Of a DNA stretch of 64,000 bases, positions 33,036 to 45,826 are shown piece after piece. Within the stretch, counting starts at the first letter, position 1; each line of letters opens with the position of its first letter. Location: assembly GCF_907164915.1 (NCBI RefSeq), contig NC_061869.1:45691771-45755770 (forward strand), read 5' to 3'. The position numbers and the translations under genes are program-made. The notes under the pieces are model-generated. The model saw only the letters and a list, made by a program, of their open reading frames with translations, had not been told where the DNA came from and made no database searches. This DNA comes from Impatiens glandulifera (taxonomy: Eukaryota; Streptophyta; Magnoliopsida; Ericales; Balsaminaceae).

Positions 33036-34257
33036 TGATAAGAAAAATTAAGTAAAGTTAATTTTTGGAACCGACTAGAAAAACTAAATAACTGTTAACT
33101 TCTATGTGCAGGAACAGTTCAAATTGTATAAACTGGCTGGAGCCTCATAAACCGGCTGTTGAAACACTTCAATGAAATCCAGTTCCAAGTGATCAAGTCA
33201 AGATCAGAGGAACCGGTTTTTAACTCTCTCAAGAGACCGGCTAGTAAAGACAAAGTTTATATTCCAGCGGACTATACTGTGTAAGAAACAAACCGGTAAC
33301 TACAAATTGCAGAGATGACGTATTATGACGAAATAGACGTGTCTCGAAGGGATAAAAGAAGATAAGATCCGATCAGAAGCATGCGAGGAAAGTAATGATG
33401 ATTTACTGATCCGACGTTGACAACCGGAAGGTGCATGCCTAACACGTGTCCGAATCTGCAAACCGGCAACGTCATCTTTACCTGAGGAGTGTCTGCATGC
33501 TTGCCAAGTGTTGAGGAAGGTGAAACGTGCAAGAAACCTTCCTGCACCGGCGTGATGCTGGATCAACCAATCCCACGGTGAGAGAAAATGTGACCGTTGG
33601 GATCATCCTCACTATAAAAGGAATACGAAGCGACCTCATTAATGGCGAACATAACAAAACGAGCAAGCGACACAAGTTACGAAAATCTTAGAGAGATAAA
33701 GAAATCTTACGAACGATCCAAAACCGGTGTGTCATAAACCGGAAGATTTGTGTGTGTGTTTGTGTTGTATTTGTGTATTACATCAAGAGTGAGTTGGTGT
33801 AACCGGCGAGTAGCGAGTTGGGATCGACCGGCATTTTAATTATTGTAACGTTGAAAGTTAGTGGAGATCCTTCTCATAACCTGAGAAGAAGGGGTGACAT
33901 AGGAGAGTTTGCTCCGAACATCCATAAAAAACCTTGTCTCGTGTTATTTCCTTCATTCACTGCTTACTCACTTAATCTAACCAAAACAATCTTACTCCGT
34001 ATATCAAAAATCGGTCCACTCATACCTTTAAAACCGACTCATTCTAAACATCATCTAAGTCGCATACGTTGCTTCAGACTGAAACAGACATTTCCGCCCT
34101 TGAACCCGGTTCAAGAGTCTGTGACAGTTTGCGAAGTGCTGAGAACGGTTATAGTCTCTAACCGGATTATCACCAAAGTGTTGTGTGTGGTGTAAGCGGC
34201 CACCCTTCCTGAAACCGGAAACACACCGGTCCTCCAAGGGCGTCCCCGATCTTAACA
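33036..34257 (+). mobile_element. 3' LTR of element A
   Basis: Starts TGATAAGAAAAATT after the last purine tract and ends CTTAACA at 34257. TGACCGTTGG at 33591-33600 precedes TATAAAAG at 33613-33620. It differs from the 5' LTR at about 12 positions in a 220-bp comparison. Followed by ATTTG and AT-rich DNA of the host element. Confidence 0.83.
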
Positions 34258-34599
34258 ATTTGATTATCTTAAATATCAAAATTAATTAAAATTATACCCC
34301 AAATTAATTATTTTTAATTAATTTCAAAAACTGTCAAGAATCTTTAAAAATCTTTTAAAAAAATCTTTTATTTTAAAATAAAATTCCTCATATGCAAACC
34401 GAGGTTGAAATTTCTCGAACCTCGAGCTTTTCACAGAAAGCGAAACAAAGGACTTTTATGGGGGTTACAGTGACAAAACGCATCTGTCCCACAATAAAGG
34501 ATTTATAGGTCATCATTCGATCTTAGTTCAAAGAGATCATGTTGTTGGAACCGTATCATTCAAGGGACCCACAAGAACTACTATAGGACGTCTTTGGAT
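34258..34599. other. AT-rich stretch, no gene
   Basis: The first 130 bp are almost pure A/T; afterwards the base composition becomes balanced. A short imperfect inverted repeat is visible near 34400-34425 (gaggttgaaatttctcgaacctc). It probably belongs to the 5' untranslated region of G2. I see no coding frame. Confidence 0.4.
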
Positions 34600-36680
34600 A
34601 TAGTAGATACAATGCATTCTAGATCATCGTTATTGAGTGTATCCACATGCAAAAGTTAGACGATGCCATACTTCAATTTCCGAGACATACTAGAGGCTCC
34701 ATATATCATAGGCGTATCATGCTTTGTTGTTGAACCAATTCTTGATGCGTCCCGCTGATGAGGAACGACCTTCCATTTGTCTTGTAGAAGTTTTTCATGC
34801 TATGGCGGCTCGTTCACAGGGGCTGGCTGGTCTAGTGATTGATGAGACACTTCTTGTTTCCGAGACTTCTCTTTGGGCTCAATGCCCTATTCCCGTAGAG
34901 CATCACCTTTGATCCTTTACTTCTGGTTATTAGACAAGTTGCACTTTTTTACACGTCCTTCACTCCCTAACTGTCCTTTACATGTCTTCAATTGCTAAGG
35001 CTAGATAATGTTAATCCTCATTCAACCATTATGGACGATTGTCCCCTTTACTTCATCGTTCCATGGTATAACTTTGATACCATGAGGTACAATATGAGAG
35101 ATATCCCTGTCATCATTGTGCTATACTTCCACTAACTAGTCGTCATTGAAGAGAAAGTAGAAGATGATGGGACAAGCTCTTACAATTAGGTCAGCACTTA
35201 GTTTTCTTTTATTTACTAACATCTTATTGTATTGTGTTACTACGTGTATGAAATTATTATGTACGTGAGTAATAACCAATGTTTTATTGTACGAACAATC
35301 TTGTCTTAATGCTATAATAGATTTAAAAATCAAGAGACTTTTTCTGTTTTAAGACATGACTTGCATGGTTGGTAACACGAGTTTCCACATAATTGGTCAA
35401 GCAGATTGCTTAGATACATGTGGTAACATTATTGTATTATAATATATTCTTGCATGCATGACATTATAAGGAATCGACGATCATTAACGTAAATGTAATT
35501 TCTAAAAAAATAAAAACATACATACTGATGTTGTTTTAAACCATGTTCTTTACATGTCATGAATTCATCTTCTTCAGACATGATATATGTGTATCAATAA
35601 AGGTTCCTTAGATCCTATCATTACCACATATGAAGATAGATACCAAACTGATGACACATCTTTATAAGATGTGGGATATTTGAACATGTATGTACAACAT
35701 TTGTCCACATTACATCGCTCCTACTATAGAGGAGTTTCGGGCCATTTTGCACTCCTCTTCTATGCATCTAATGTACCTCCCATTGGTGGAGGATGCACGG
35801 CCTTCTCAGGAACTCCTATGGGAGTATTTTACGGTTGATGAACATACGTCCTATTTTCTTGTTCGAAATGGGATTATCAACATAGCCATGTGGCATAATC
35901 TGTTGGAGCATTCTAATGGCCACGAAGATATAAAGATCACCAACTGAATGATTTTTGTTGTGTAGAATACTCATTTTCTTCTTTTCACATAAATAGGGCA
36001 GCAACCTTCCTCACGTATACTAGTGGTTGTCTTAATTATGGAGGATTTCCATCATGATTTATCGGGGCTTATTCATGCTGAGGCCATACTCAGGGTGTGC
36101 TAGACTATTTTGGACAAACCCACATGTCCACGAGAGGATATACCCTCATTCTATATCTCTATATTATGGAGAAGATTAGTTTCCTTCCTCCCACTATCAA
36201 TGGAGTCTATTATGGTCACGCTATGAGGCTTGAGCATAGAGTTGTTGCAACCCTACACCCTCATCCTATTAGTGATGACCAACCCAACCAGTTTGTGGTT
36301 CCCTTATACCATATATTACACACTACAACCTTCATGGCGGGTCATCCTTTTATTATGCTACTTGGCTTAACAGAGGTTACAACATATTGTACGGTGTACT
36401 TAAGTAAGTAGATAGGCAAGTGTCTTGTTGTTGTTGTTGATTATTATCCCATAGTTGATGGGCCTATCACAACAGAGTTGTATGAGGTCTATGCAAGAAT
36501 GTGAGAAGATGTATGGAATTGTCACTAGTTCAATATTGGTTTGACATCATTATCAAGGACATGAACCACCATTATAGGACCAATGGAGAGATGAACATGT
36601 CGAGCGATGAAGAATTCTTGAAAGACGAAGATATTGGATCAATTGCTTCATCTTTAGTTTAGGGACATGTACCTTAGAAG
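34600..36680 (+). pseudogene. ORF1-like remnant of gypsy element G2 (Tat/Ogre type)
   Basis: Scattered protein-like pieces in changing frames, with noncoding AT-rich DNA between (for example 35170-35660, where I see nothing). The best piece is 35690-35947, with PTIEEFRAILHSS, a motif like the TPTIEEY block of the plant DUF7745-type proteins found upstream of gag in Ogre-like elements. Other pieces are 34724-34912 (MAARSQGLAGLVIDETLL) and 36097-36411 (LYLYIMEKISFLPP). The position before a gypsy gag fits that assignment. The identification rests on motif memory, so it is tentative; the function of such ORF1 proteins is not known. Confidence 0.45.
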
Positions 36681-37066
36681 GCTCTCACGTTAAGATAGAT
36701 CTAGAGGAGGATCTAAACTATGAGTCTCATTATTATCATCTCTTAAAATATATTTGTTTTATGTTTATTTATGTCATGCATAGCATGTTGTGTTAATGTG
36801 TAACGATATAATATTCTATGATTGTAATGAAATCATCCTTTGGGATATAAACTTTTATGAATGAAAAATCAGTTATTAGCTTGGACATCTATTTCTATTT
36901 AGGACACATTTGCATTTATTTGGTGAATGTGAAATGCTTTTAAAATGAGAAATCAAGACAGTACTCTAGTAAGCAACTTTTTCTTTAGGGTGTCTGCATA
37001 TCCGGTGTCACAAATCGACGAAAGGACTTGATTACAGGTAGGTTTATTAAAAATATGATTTAAAAC
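36681..37066. other. Spacer between ORF1-like remnant and gag of G2, no gene
   Basis: AT-rich, stops in all frames, no repeat or promoter that I can support. Confidence 0.4.
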
Positions 37067-38224
37067 TTGAACATGGCTAAGGAATCTGATGTACCACTCC
37101 CCGTTTCTCCTACTGAACAAAGTGAGCTTCAAGACATTATGAAGGGCATGATGATGACCCTCAAAAAAATGTCTGATCATATTCATTTCCCAAGTACCAA
37201 TGTTGCGTACCCGATTGCTACGACGGTTCCTACCCCTTTCTTTCATATTGGCTTGACTGAGTCTACTAGAGTAATTCCACCTTTACCCGCCATGCATCAT
37301 GTCCAAAACTAGGGACATGATGCATATGCGTTCAACTCAGCTTCTATTCCAGTCCATGAACAACCTTTTTATCTTGCACATGCCCACACTATTTCCGCTA
37401 TACAAGTTTGTTCAACATGGGTAGAATTATAGGGTTCCCACTGAGAATAGGGACCTTAGAGTATAACTACTCCAAAAACGAGGACGGTTCATATAACTAG
37501 CTTTCTTTGCATGTAAACCCCCATGATACTCTCCCCTCATAAAGGAATGCTCATAGAAATTTATTTACAACGTTCCTAGCTGGTATTACTTTTGTCACTG
37601 CTGACGGGGTGCCAACTCACGTCACTAAAATCCAGGACCTTATTGCCAATCTGAAGGCAATCTAGCTAAAGGAAAATTACTAAAGACCTCCCATGACAGG
37701 GAGAAAGGGTTTATAAAATCATGTAATGGATCAATTCATCATGCTTGTTGTTGTCGATCTGGAAATATTTGTTGGGAATGAGGATCCCAGGCTATTTTTT
37801 AAGAAGTATCTTGATTCTATAGGACCACTCTAATTGGTTACTCCCACAGTACTTCGTTTGTTTTTCTGTTACCTAACGAGAAAGGCGTCTTGATGGTAAC
37901 AAAGAAATCGAATTTCCAGGTTAACCATAGTGAAGGAACTTGGTGATGTCATCTCTAAAGAGACAACATATATATTACCCTAGAGGTCACTAAGCGTGAC
38001 CTTAAATTTATCAAGCAATGGGAGAAGCAGTCATTTCCTTGATAAATGGAAGGTTGCGGTGTTAGATATTAACACCCTACCTACTAAACAAGTTTAAATC
38101 GATCTCATGATTGAGAACATCAATGATGGGTACAACAAAGGTTTTAGTATCATGGTATTCACAAGCATGTAAACTATGATCATGGTGAGAAAGAACATGG
38201 ATTGGGCCAAGTCCCATATAAAAG
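37067..38224 (+). pseudogene. gag of gypsy element G2, part 1 (interrupted by element C)
   Basis: Opens with MAKESDVPLPVSPTEQ and a helix-rich lead (ELQDIMKGMMMTLKKM), then decays. A capsid-like block lies at about 37740-37900: VDLEIFVGNEDPRLFFKKYL followed by VLRLFFCYLTRKAS, the usual gag F/Y-G-DP...L order. It continues to MDWAKSHIK at 38224, where the copia element C is inserted; the frame resumes at 51675 with VVYSYPFA. Many stops; not functional. Confidence 0.65.
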
Positions 38225-39478
38225 TGTTAGATAAATTAGACCGGTTAAATAAGAATTTAACAAAATAAACTTCCTGCGCAGGAAAGGTTAAGAACCAGGA
38301 TCGGTCAAAAAATCTGACCGGTCAAGAATCCAACCGATCAAGAAAACAAGACCGGATAGAAGACAAGACAAAAGATGTAACCAAAACCGGAAGTCATCCG
38401 GTTAACCTAAAGCTATGAACAACCGGTAGACATCCTAAACTGAAATGCATCCAACCGGAAAACCGATGAAGAAGCTACTTAGAGAAAGAAGCCAAGAATA
38501 TCAAACTAAGTACAACCTACAAATCGGTGTAAACAGATACTTTGAGTATCTGCGGAACATGATATCAAAGGAACAGACTATAACATTGCCATATTAGTAC
38601 AAGTTCGGTGATACTCTGCAGGCTACAGAAGACCGCCTGAAAAGATCTTTCCACTCTGGGATAAGTTAGAGGCGCAACCTTCCAGGTGCAGACAACTGTC
38701 CAACCGACAATTTCTACATTAAGTAAAAGACAAACCTAGCTGGCTTGACCTATGCATTGGAAGCCTAAACCGCCAGGTTTGAAACACTGAACCTATGTTC
38801 AACCAATCAGATTCAAGGAGAAGAAATGTGACCGTTGGCACATTTCACCTATAAATGAAGGAGCTGAAGAGGAGTAAATGTAGTTACCAGTTTCACTAGC
38901 TACAAGTTCTAAGAGTTATTAATTACAAGTTCTTCTCTCTACAAGATTCAAATTTTAAGTGTGCATTTGAAGTAAGATTACAATTTCGGTGAGAATTGTA
39001 CGAGTGTTTATCGAGCAGTAAATAAGTCTCGATCGGATATTGTGTTTGTGTATTCCTTAGTGAATATCCTTCTCATGGTTTCGAGAAGAAGTGGTGACGT
39101 AGGAGTTTTATCTCCGAACATCCATAAAAACCTGTCTTGTTATTTACTTTCTACCGGCTCTATGTTCTACCCGATTTGTACTAACCGACTCATACCGCCC
39201 TAACCGATTAAACAACACTTTAACCAATTTACTAAACCTTAAACCGACCTTCCAATTTCCAAACCAATATTCTCCAGATTCTATCTTTATTCATCCTGTG
39301 TGTGTGTTGCTTCAACCTGAAACAAACCACTTCCGCACTTGAACTCGGTTCAAGGGTTTGTGACAGTTTGTGTAGTATTGAAACCCGGTGTTAATCTCTA
39401 ACCGGATTAAACACCAACCGTTGAGTAAAAGCTAACCGGCTAGACCCCGGTTCCCCAGCCCCAACCTAGATCCTAACA
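38225..39478 (+). mobile_element. 5' LTR of element C
   Basis: Starts TGTTAGATAAATTAGACCGG and ends GATCCTAACA. CCAAT near 38808, TGACCGTTGG at 38829-38838 and TATAAATG at 38850-38857 form the promoter. Rich in accggt and aaccgg motifs throughout. Confidence 0.95.
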
Positions 39479-39480
39479 AT

Positions 39481-39492
39481 TGGTATTAGAGC
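39481..39492 (+). other. Primer-binding site, element C
   Basis: TGGTATTAGAGC, one mismatch (C to T) to the iMet site in element A, two bases after the LTR. Confidence 0.9.
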
Positions 39493-39531
39493 AGTTAGTT
39501 TCAATATTCAAGCAACTCGAAGCAGGCAATC

Positions 39532-41295
39532 ATGACTTTCGAGAAGCCTCCAATGCTAGAAGGTGATGATTTCGCCAACTGGAAGATACGCATGCACTTG
39601 CACCTAATCACTATGGATGATGAGATGTCGTTCATCCTGTCTGAAAGACCGATAAAAATTTATAAAGATAGGAAGGATTGGACAAGAGATGATAGGAGGA
39701 GAGGCAATCTGGACAATCATGCTAGAAACCATATCTTCAACGGTTTGGACATAAATACTTTTTGTAAGGTCATAGATTGCGAAACCTGAAAGGAAGTATG
39801 AGAAACAGTGATTCAACTTCATGAGGGTAATGAAAGAACCAAGGAAAACAAGATAATGGTGGCTACCCAGAAGTTTGAAAATATCAAGATGAAACTAGGA
39901 GAAACCATGAGGGAGTACAGTGACCGGTTTACAGATGTGATAAATCAGTTATCAACCCTTGAAAAGAAGTATGATAACAAGGAAACTATCATGAAAGCTT
40001 TAAGATCTCTTCTAAGTACATAGGATATAAAGATGATGGTGATGAGAGAATCAAATTGCCTAAGCAAGATGAATATACACGATGTATTCAAAGATCCTAA
40101 GGCATATGAGTTTGAAATGAGATCTAGGATCGAAGATGAAGTATCAGCCTCAACCTCCACTAAGGCCTTAGTCACATCTATGGAACCGGTTGCTCCTGCA
40201 CCGATTAGAACCGCTGAACAGTTCACTGAGGATTCCATGGCAATGCTTGCACAGAAGTTTGGTAGATTCATGAAGAAAAGCCAACCGACAAACAACAACT
40301 ATAACTACGGTGATAAATCTAATATTAGATGTTATAACTGCAATTGTTTGGGACATTTCAGGTGGGAATGCAGAAAACCAAGACAGGGTGACAGGAAACC
40401 GGATGATCAGAACCAAAGAAACAACCACTCACAAACCGATGAGGGAAGGGAAGTTCAGAAGGCACTGATAGCCGATGATGGAGGAAGCTTATGGGCTCAC
40501 AGTGACAGCGATGATGAACTCACCTGTCTCATGGCAAACGAGGAACAGGTATTTGACTCTCCTTGTGAAGAATTTACTAAAGATACGTTATTTAATGCAC
40601 TAAAGGACATAGTAGTAGAGTACAAGAATTTATTAACCTTAATACCAACCCAACTCAACTTTAGAACCGACCCCATAACACCAACTTTGTCCGAACCTAA
40701 AACCAATAATATTCAACCTGATGAAATCTTAGAAACCAAGGCAGCACCTGAACTATCCTCTAAGACTGAACAGCTCAAGGAGTCAGTTCAAGAGTTGACC
40801 GAAGAGGAAGATGCACGGACCCGGTATCGAATAGCCGCATGGAAAAGATTCTGTGAAATGGTGAACCAGTTATCTAAGTATAAGAGACATCCCAAATGCA
40901 AATTTGGTCTTGGATACAAAAACAATAAATCTGACAACCAGAACCGTTCCAACAAGATGAACCTCACAAAAGACAATCTTCCCTTTGTAATATTTATCAA
41001 GAGCTCTTCAACCGACGATGAGGAACAAAGTGCCTCAAATCCGGAAGATGAAATAGGTTAGTCCAAATTACTCCGAAAAATGGCTTCATCCTGAGAGAAG
41101 GAAAGCCAACCGGCCCAAAGGTAAACTAACCGATCCACGACCACATAGAATAAACCAAAGGCCACCACAAAATAAGGACAACAGAAAGATGTCAAACCGA
41201 GTACAGATAAACTAGTTAGAACCATAACCGGGAAAGTTGTCTGACTTATTAAAGTCTAGATACCCAAAGGACTAATCAATTGTGGACCCAAGTAA
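39532..41295 (+). pseudogene. gag of element C (nonsense codons only up to 41061)
   Basis: A single frame from MTFEKPPMLEGDDFANW to 41061, broken by TGA at 39787-39789 and 39799-39801 and TAG at 40021-40023. At least the last two, and probably the first, stand where Trp is expected (element A has EAWETI and STWDIK), consistent with G-to-A changes in TGG. The zinc knuckle CYNCNCLGHFRWEC (CX2CX4HX4C) is complete at 40330-40371. An acidic C-terminal part follows (HSDSDDELTCLMANEEQVFD). The end is decayed; the conserved stop after the WIPK-like GLINCGPK motif is TAA at 41293-41295. Role: capsid and RNA binding; position: directly after the primer site. Confidence 0.9.
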
Positions 41296-44200
41296 ATGTG
41301 GGTACCAAATAGTTGTAAATATGTATATTTTGCAGGATATGAAGAAACGGCTAGGAAACTCTGAGTGGTACCTGGATAGCGGTTGCTCCAAACACATGAC
41401 TGGAAACAACAACCTTCTAACCAACATCAAAATAGAAACCGGTGCAATGATTGTTTTCGGTGACAACTCAAGAGGTAGAACTGTGGGCAAGGGTAAGTTT
41501 GTCCCTGGTAATTTAATAATTGATAATGTACTTCTATTCTGAAATCTACATTTTAACTTGCTAAGCATTAGTCAGATGTGTGATGCTGGATATACGGTAG
41601 AATTTCTCAAACATGCATGTTTAGTTAAAAACTCTCAGGGTAACATACTACTAACCAGAATTAAGTTAGGAAATATATACAAGGTAGATTGGAAGAACGA
41701 AGTGGAGCATCCTATTTGCATGGTAGCTAAAACCGATCAAACCTGGCTATGGTATAAAAGGCTAAACCATCTAAACCTTAAACTATATCCGCGGTAAAAA
41801 GCTTGTTAAAGGAATTCCTGATATAGTATTTAATAAGGATAAGGTGTGTTCAGCATGTCAAATGGGTAAACAAACTAAGTCAACCTTCAAAAGAAAAGGA
41901 CACATTCAGTCTAACCGATGCTTAGATCTTCTTCACATGGATTTATTTGGACCGATTAGGGTCACTAGTCTAGGTGGTATGCTTTACACCATGGTAGTTG
42001 TTGATGATTATTCTAGGTATACATGGGTCATATTTTTGGCATCTAAACGTGAAACCGCATCAAATCTAATTACATTGCTTAAGCGTTTACAAAATGAAAA
42101 ATCAACACGCATAAACAACATTCGGAGTGACAGAGGAACCGAATTTACAAATAGTACTCTAAACGCATTTCTTGATGAATCCGGCTTCAAACACGAGTTG
42201 TCTAGTGCTAGAACTCCTCAACAGAACGACCTGGCTGAGAGAAGAAACCGAACTCTCAAGGAAGCCGCAAGGTCTATGATAGCCGATTCTGGTGTTACTC
42301 AGAAATTTTGGGCTAAAGCTATCAATACTGCATGTTATACACAAAACCGGTCTTAAAACACCGTATGAAACTGCATGTTAACAAGTTTCATAACAAAACA
42401 CCGTATGAAGTGTATTTTGATAGAATTCCTAACATTAGGTATCTTAAAATTTTCGGTTGTAAATGTTACATTCACATAAATGGCAAAAATTACCTATCTG
42501 CTTTTGATGCAAAATCCGATAATTGGAATTATGCTAGGTTACTCAACAGTTAGTAAAGCATATAAAGTATATAATACTATAACTTTAACCGTGGAGGAAT
42601 CTCTTCATGTTGTATTCGATGAATCAGTTGAAAGTAACACTACATCATCCTTTGATCTACACAACAGATTGGAAAATAATAATATCCATTCTGATAGTGA
42701 AGATGAAGTTCTTGTTTTCAGACGGTTTGTCCATGACCAAATGGGTGCTGGTGAAACCCAGCCGGATCAAGCTGCCACACAGCAGGAAGCTGACACCTCG
42801 GTTCAAACTAAGGAAATCGGTCGGTCTGACATTATTGATCAGCCTACCGATATGTCTAGTCTTGATCAAACAAACGGTGATTTGGTAGACACTCTTGAAC
42901 CGAATTTCAAAAGGAACACAAATCATTCTCCTGAGCTTATTATAGGTGACCCTTTAAAACCCGTTCAAACTAGGCAACAAATACTAGAGAAATACTTCAA
43001 TTCCGCTTTCATATCCCAAATTGAGCCGAAAAGGGTGAATGAAGCATTGTCGGATCCGGATTGGATCTTGGGAATGCAAGAAGAGTTAAACCAGTTTGAG
43101 AGTAATAAAGTCTGGTACCTAGTCCCTAGACCGAAAGATCAACCGGTCAGAACAAGATGGGTATTTAGAAATAAACTCAATGAAGAAGGTTTGGTTACGA
43201 GGAACAAAGCTAGATTAGTGGCACAATGATTGAAACAGGAAGAAGGCATTGATTTTGAAGAATCATTTGCTCTTGTAGCTAGAATTGAAGCCATTAGGAT
43301 TTTTCTAGCATTTGCTGCTTTCAAAAATTTTAAAGTTTTTCAAATGGATGTTAAAAGTGCATTTTTAAATGGTGACCTACGCGAAGAAGAATACGTTGAG
43401 CAACCACCCGATTTTAAGAATGCTGACCTGCCTAATCATGTATACCGCCTAAATAAAGTACTGTACGGCTTAAAATAAGCTCCTAGAGCTTGGTATGACA
43501 CATTAACCGCATTTTTGTTATATCATGATTTCACCATAGGTTCAATGGATAAACCCTATTCAAATTTGAGAAAAAAGGACACATCCTACTTGTTCAAATA
43601 TATGTGGATGATATCATTTTTGGATTAACGGATCCTAAGCTATGTGATAAATTCTCAACCTTGATGACTAACAAATTTGAAATGAGTATGATGGGAGAAT
43701 TAAGCTTCTTCCTAGGCCTTTAGGTTAAACAACTCGAAGGAGGAACGTTCATCAGTCAACCCAAATATACAAAGGAACTTCTAAAGAAATTTGGAATGGA
43801 CACATGCTCCTCTGCCGCTACTCCAATGAGCTCATCAATCAAGCTGGATAAGGATGATGACGGTCAGGGAGTAGACCTGACTGCTTATCGTGGAATTATC
43901 GGCTCACTTCTATACCTGACAGCAAGTAGACCGGACATACTATTTGCGGTCGGAGTGTGTGGTAGATTCCAGGCTAATCCCAAACAGTCTCACTATACAG
44001 CCGCTAAGCGAATCCTGAAATATCTAAAGGGAACCCCTGAAGTCGGTCTATGGTATCCAAATAACTCATCTTTTAACCTCACAAGTTATTCTGATGCAGA
44101 CTATGCAGGTTGTAAAGTTGACAGAAAAAGTACCAGCGGAACATGCCAATTCTTAAGTGATCGGCTTGTGTCATGGCACAGCAAGAAGCAAACGTCGGTT

Positions 44201-44557
44201 GCTACATCAACCGTAGAGGCTGAATATCTAGAAGCTGGAAGTTGTTGTTCACAACTCCTATGGATTCAACAACAACTAAAGGACTTCGGTATCACCGACG
44301 AAGAATCTCCAATTTTCTGTGACAACACAAGTGGCATAGCAATCACATACAATCCGGTTTTACACTCTATAACCAAGCACATCGACATAAGGCATCATTT
44401 TAATTGGGAACATGTCATGCATAAGCATATCCGTCTAGAATACGTATCCACTGATCAACAAGTAACCGATATCTTCACAAAGCCGCTGTAGAAAGCTAAG
44501 TTTTCTTACTTCAGAAACATCCTCGGTTTAACCGATATTAATCAACTCATTTCTTAA
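41282..44557 (+). pseudogene. pol of element C (disrupted)
   Basis: Overlaps the gag end in the +1 frame. Protease WYLDSGCSKHMTGN (41367 on) keeps the D-S-G triad. The integrase zinc site reads WYKRLNH, with Tyr for the first His, and CSAC. The integrase core 41844-42356 retains D (LLHMDLFGP), D (RSDRGTEF) and E (LAERRNRT), then stops. RT runs 42480-43790 with YVDD at 43601-43612. Stops TAA at 43476-43478 and TAG at 43721-43723 fall at Gln codons. RNase H 43796-44491 has SDADYAG and EAEYLEAG, then a TAG at 44489-44491 in TKPL-Q-KAK. The end is INQLIS-stop at 44555-44557. A duplicated ACAAAACACCGTATGAA-like stretch near 42355-42410 marks a small local rearrangement. Not functional, but better preserved in integrase and RNase H than A. 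Confidence 0.9.
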
Positions 44558-45083
44558 ACCTTTAATCTCTAAAGGAAAATCCGTTCGGACAGACAAAACC
44601 GGTAGTTCTTCCTAAACTGTCGGAAACCGAATCTACCATCGTATTTATTGAAGAACCGCTTTGTCTATCAGTTACAGTAAACCGATCAGTTACTTAGTGT
44701 CTACACTAATTAACTACATCGGGACCAATGACTGAAAACTAACCGGTTTGAATATAATATATTCTGAATTATTTGGCTTCCGAACAAAAATAGAACAACT
44801 GTCTGTATTTAGACGTATCTGTTCTGAAAAGATACCTTTTCAAAACAAAACAGTCAAGCTTCAAACGACGTGAAGATATGATATCTCTCACCGTCTAAGC
44901 CTATGACTCACACCCTTAGGCTGTACACATACCTAATTCATGCAAAATGCTTTATTCGATGGTTAATAAACTAAATCAATTGATACCCACTGGATAATAC
45001 TATCACCTCTCAACTAATATATAAGTTAGGTGAACATCCGACAAATATCCACAATATCAACTCATCATCTCACTAAGACAAAA
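44558..45083 (+). promoter_or_regulatory. Spacer after pol and acc1 promoter, element C
   Basis: Noncoding. TATATAAG at 45018-45025 is 66 bp before the acc1 ATG at 45084. The leader ends cactaagacaaaaatgtct, closely like the corresponding place in A (cactattcacaaaaatgtct). Nothing else recognised. Confidence 0.5.
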
Positions 45084-45826
45084 ATGTCTCAGTTCCAAAA
45101 CATTCTCCAAGTTGATTTTGACTCAATGTAGGGGACACAACATTATGAGATATTCAAAATGATTAAATCTCTAGAAAGTATCGGTCTGAAACCCTTCCTA
45201 GATGACAAACATGTCATCTTTCCTGAGACCGTACTCGAATTCTTCAAAAACGCTAGGGTCTTCCGTGGTACTCCATACTTTGATACCCTTATCTAATCTA
45301 GGGTTAGGAGAACGGTGTTTGACTTTTCCGAGCGTGATTTCGCTCGGTGCTTCGATCTTCCGAAGGAAGGTCTTACCGATCTGAATGTTTCGGCCGAACT
45401 AAAAGCCGAAATCTCGCTGAACTTCTCTCGCTCGAACCTTCCAGTCGATGACCACAGAGCTCGGTCATCATTGAGGGCTGAATATCAGCTTCTAAATGAC
45501 ATCATCGGTAGGGCCATCCTAGGAAGGATGTCACAAATACCTACTGCGCAACCGTCTTCAACATCATGACCGCTATCACAACTAATACTCCGGTCAATTG
45601 GTCTAGGCTGCTATTTGACATCCTGATCTGGATGATCACTACCCGTCATATCGGCTTCATTCCCCAGATCATCTTTCTACTCATGGAACTCGGGGTTCCG
45701 CTCTGTCCAGGCGAAGGGCTGAACCAGTCACAAGTCTTGAATAGGGATTCCGCCGACTCCTTCTATGAGCGGTTCGAGAAAGCTTGGAAGAAGAAGAACA
45801 GACACCTCACATCCTCCGGCCACTGA
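45084..45826 (+). pseudogene. acc1 of element C, disrupted
   Basis: Starts MSQFQNILQVDFDSM and meets a stop at codon 16 (TAG near 45129), then continues readable in the same frame: SIGLKPFLDDKHVIF, VLEFFKNARVF, another stop near 45295, then FSERDFARCFDLPKEGLTDL and YQLLNDIIGRAILGRM. A frame change at about 45545-45566 leads into MTAITTNTPVNWSRLLFDIL and the end at 45826 (RHLTSSGH). Paralogous to acc2 and acc3; orthologous to 27358-28095 in A. Function unknown. Confidence 0.72.

Larger units (their letters stand above)
20399..34257 (+). mobile_element. Element A: near full-length Ty1/copia (Sirevirus-like) with accessory genes
   Basis: LTR (20399-21609), iMet primer-binding site, gag, pol, three accessory frames, repeated purine tracts and LTR (33036-34257), about 13.9 kb. 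The gene order protease-integrase-RT-RNase H is copia. The long 3' coding region and repeated purine tracts point to the SIRE/Maximus lineage. The LTRs differ at roughly 5% over the 220 bp I compared, so the element is not recent. Flanking pentamers (AATTA left, ATTTG right) do not form a perfect target duplication. Gag and pol carry nonsense codons, deletions and frameshifts, so A is not autonomous. Confidence 0.88.
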
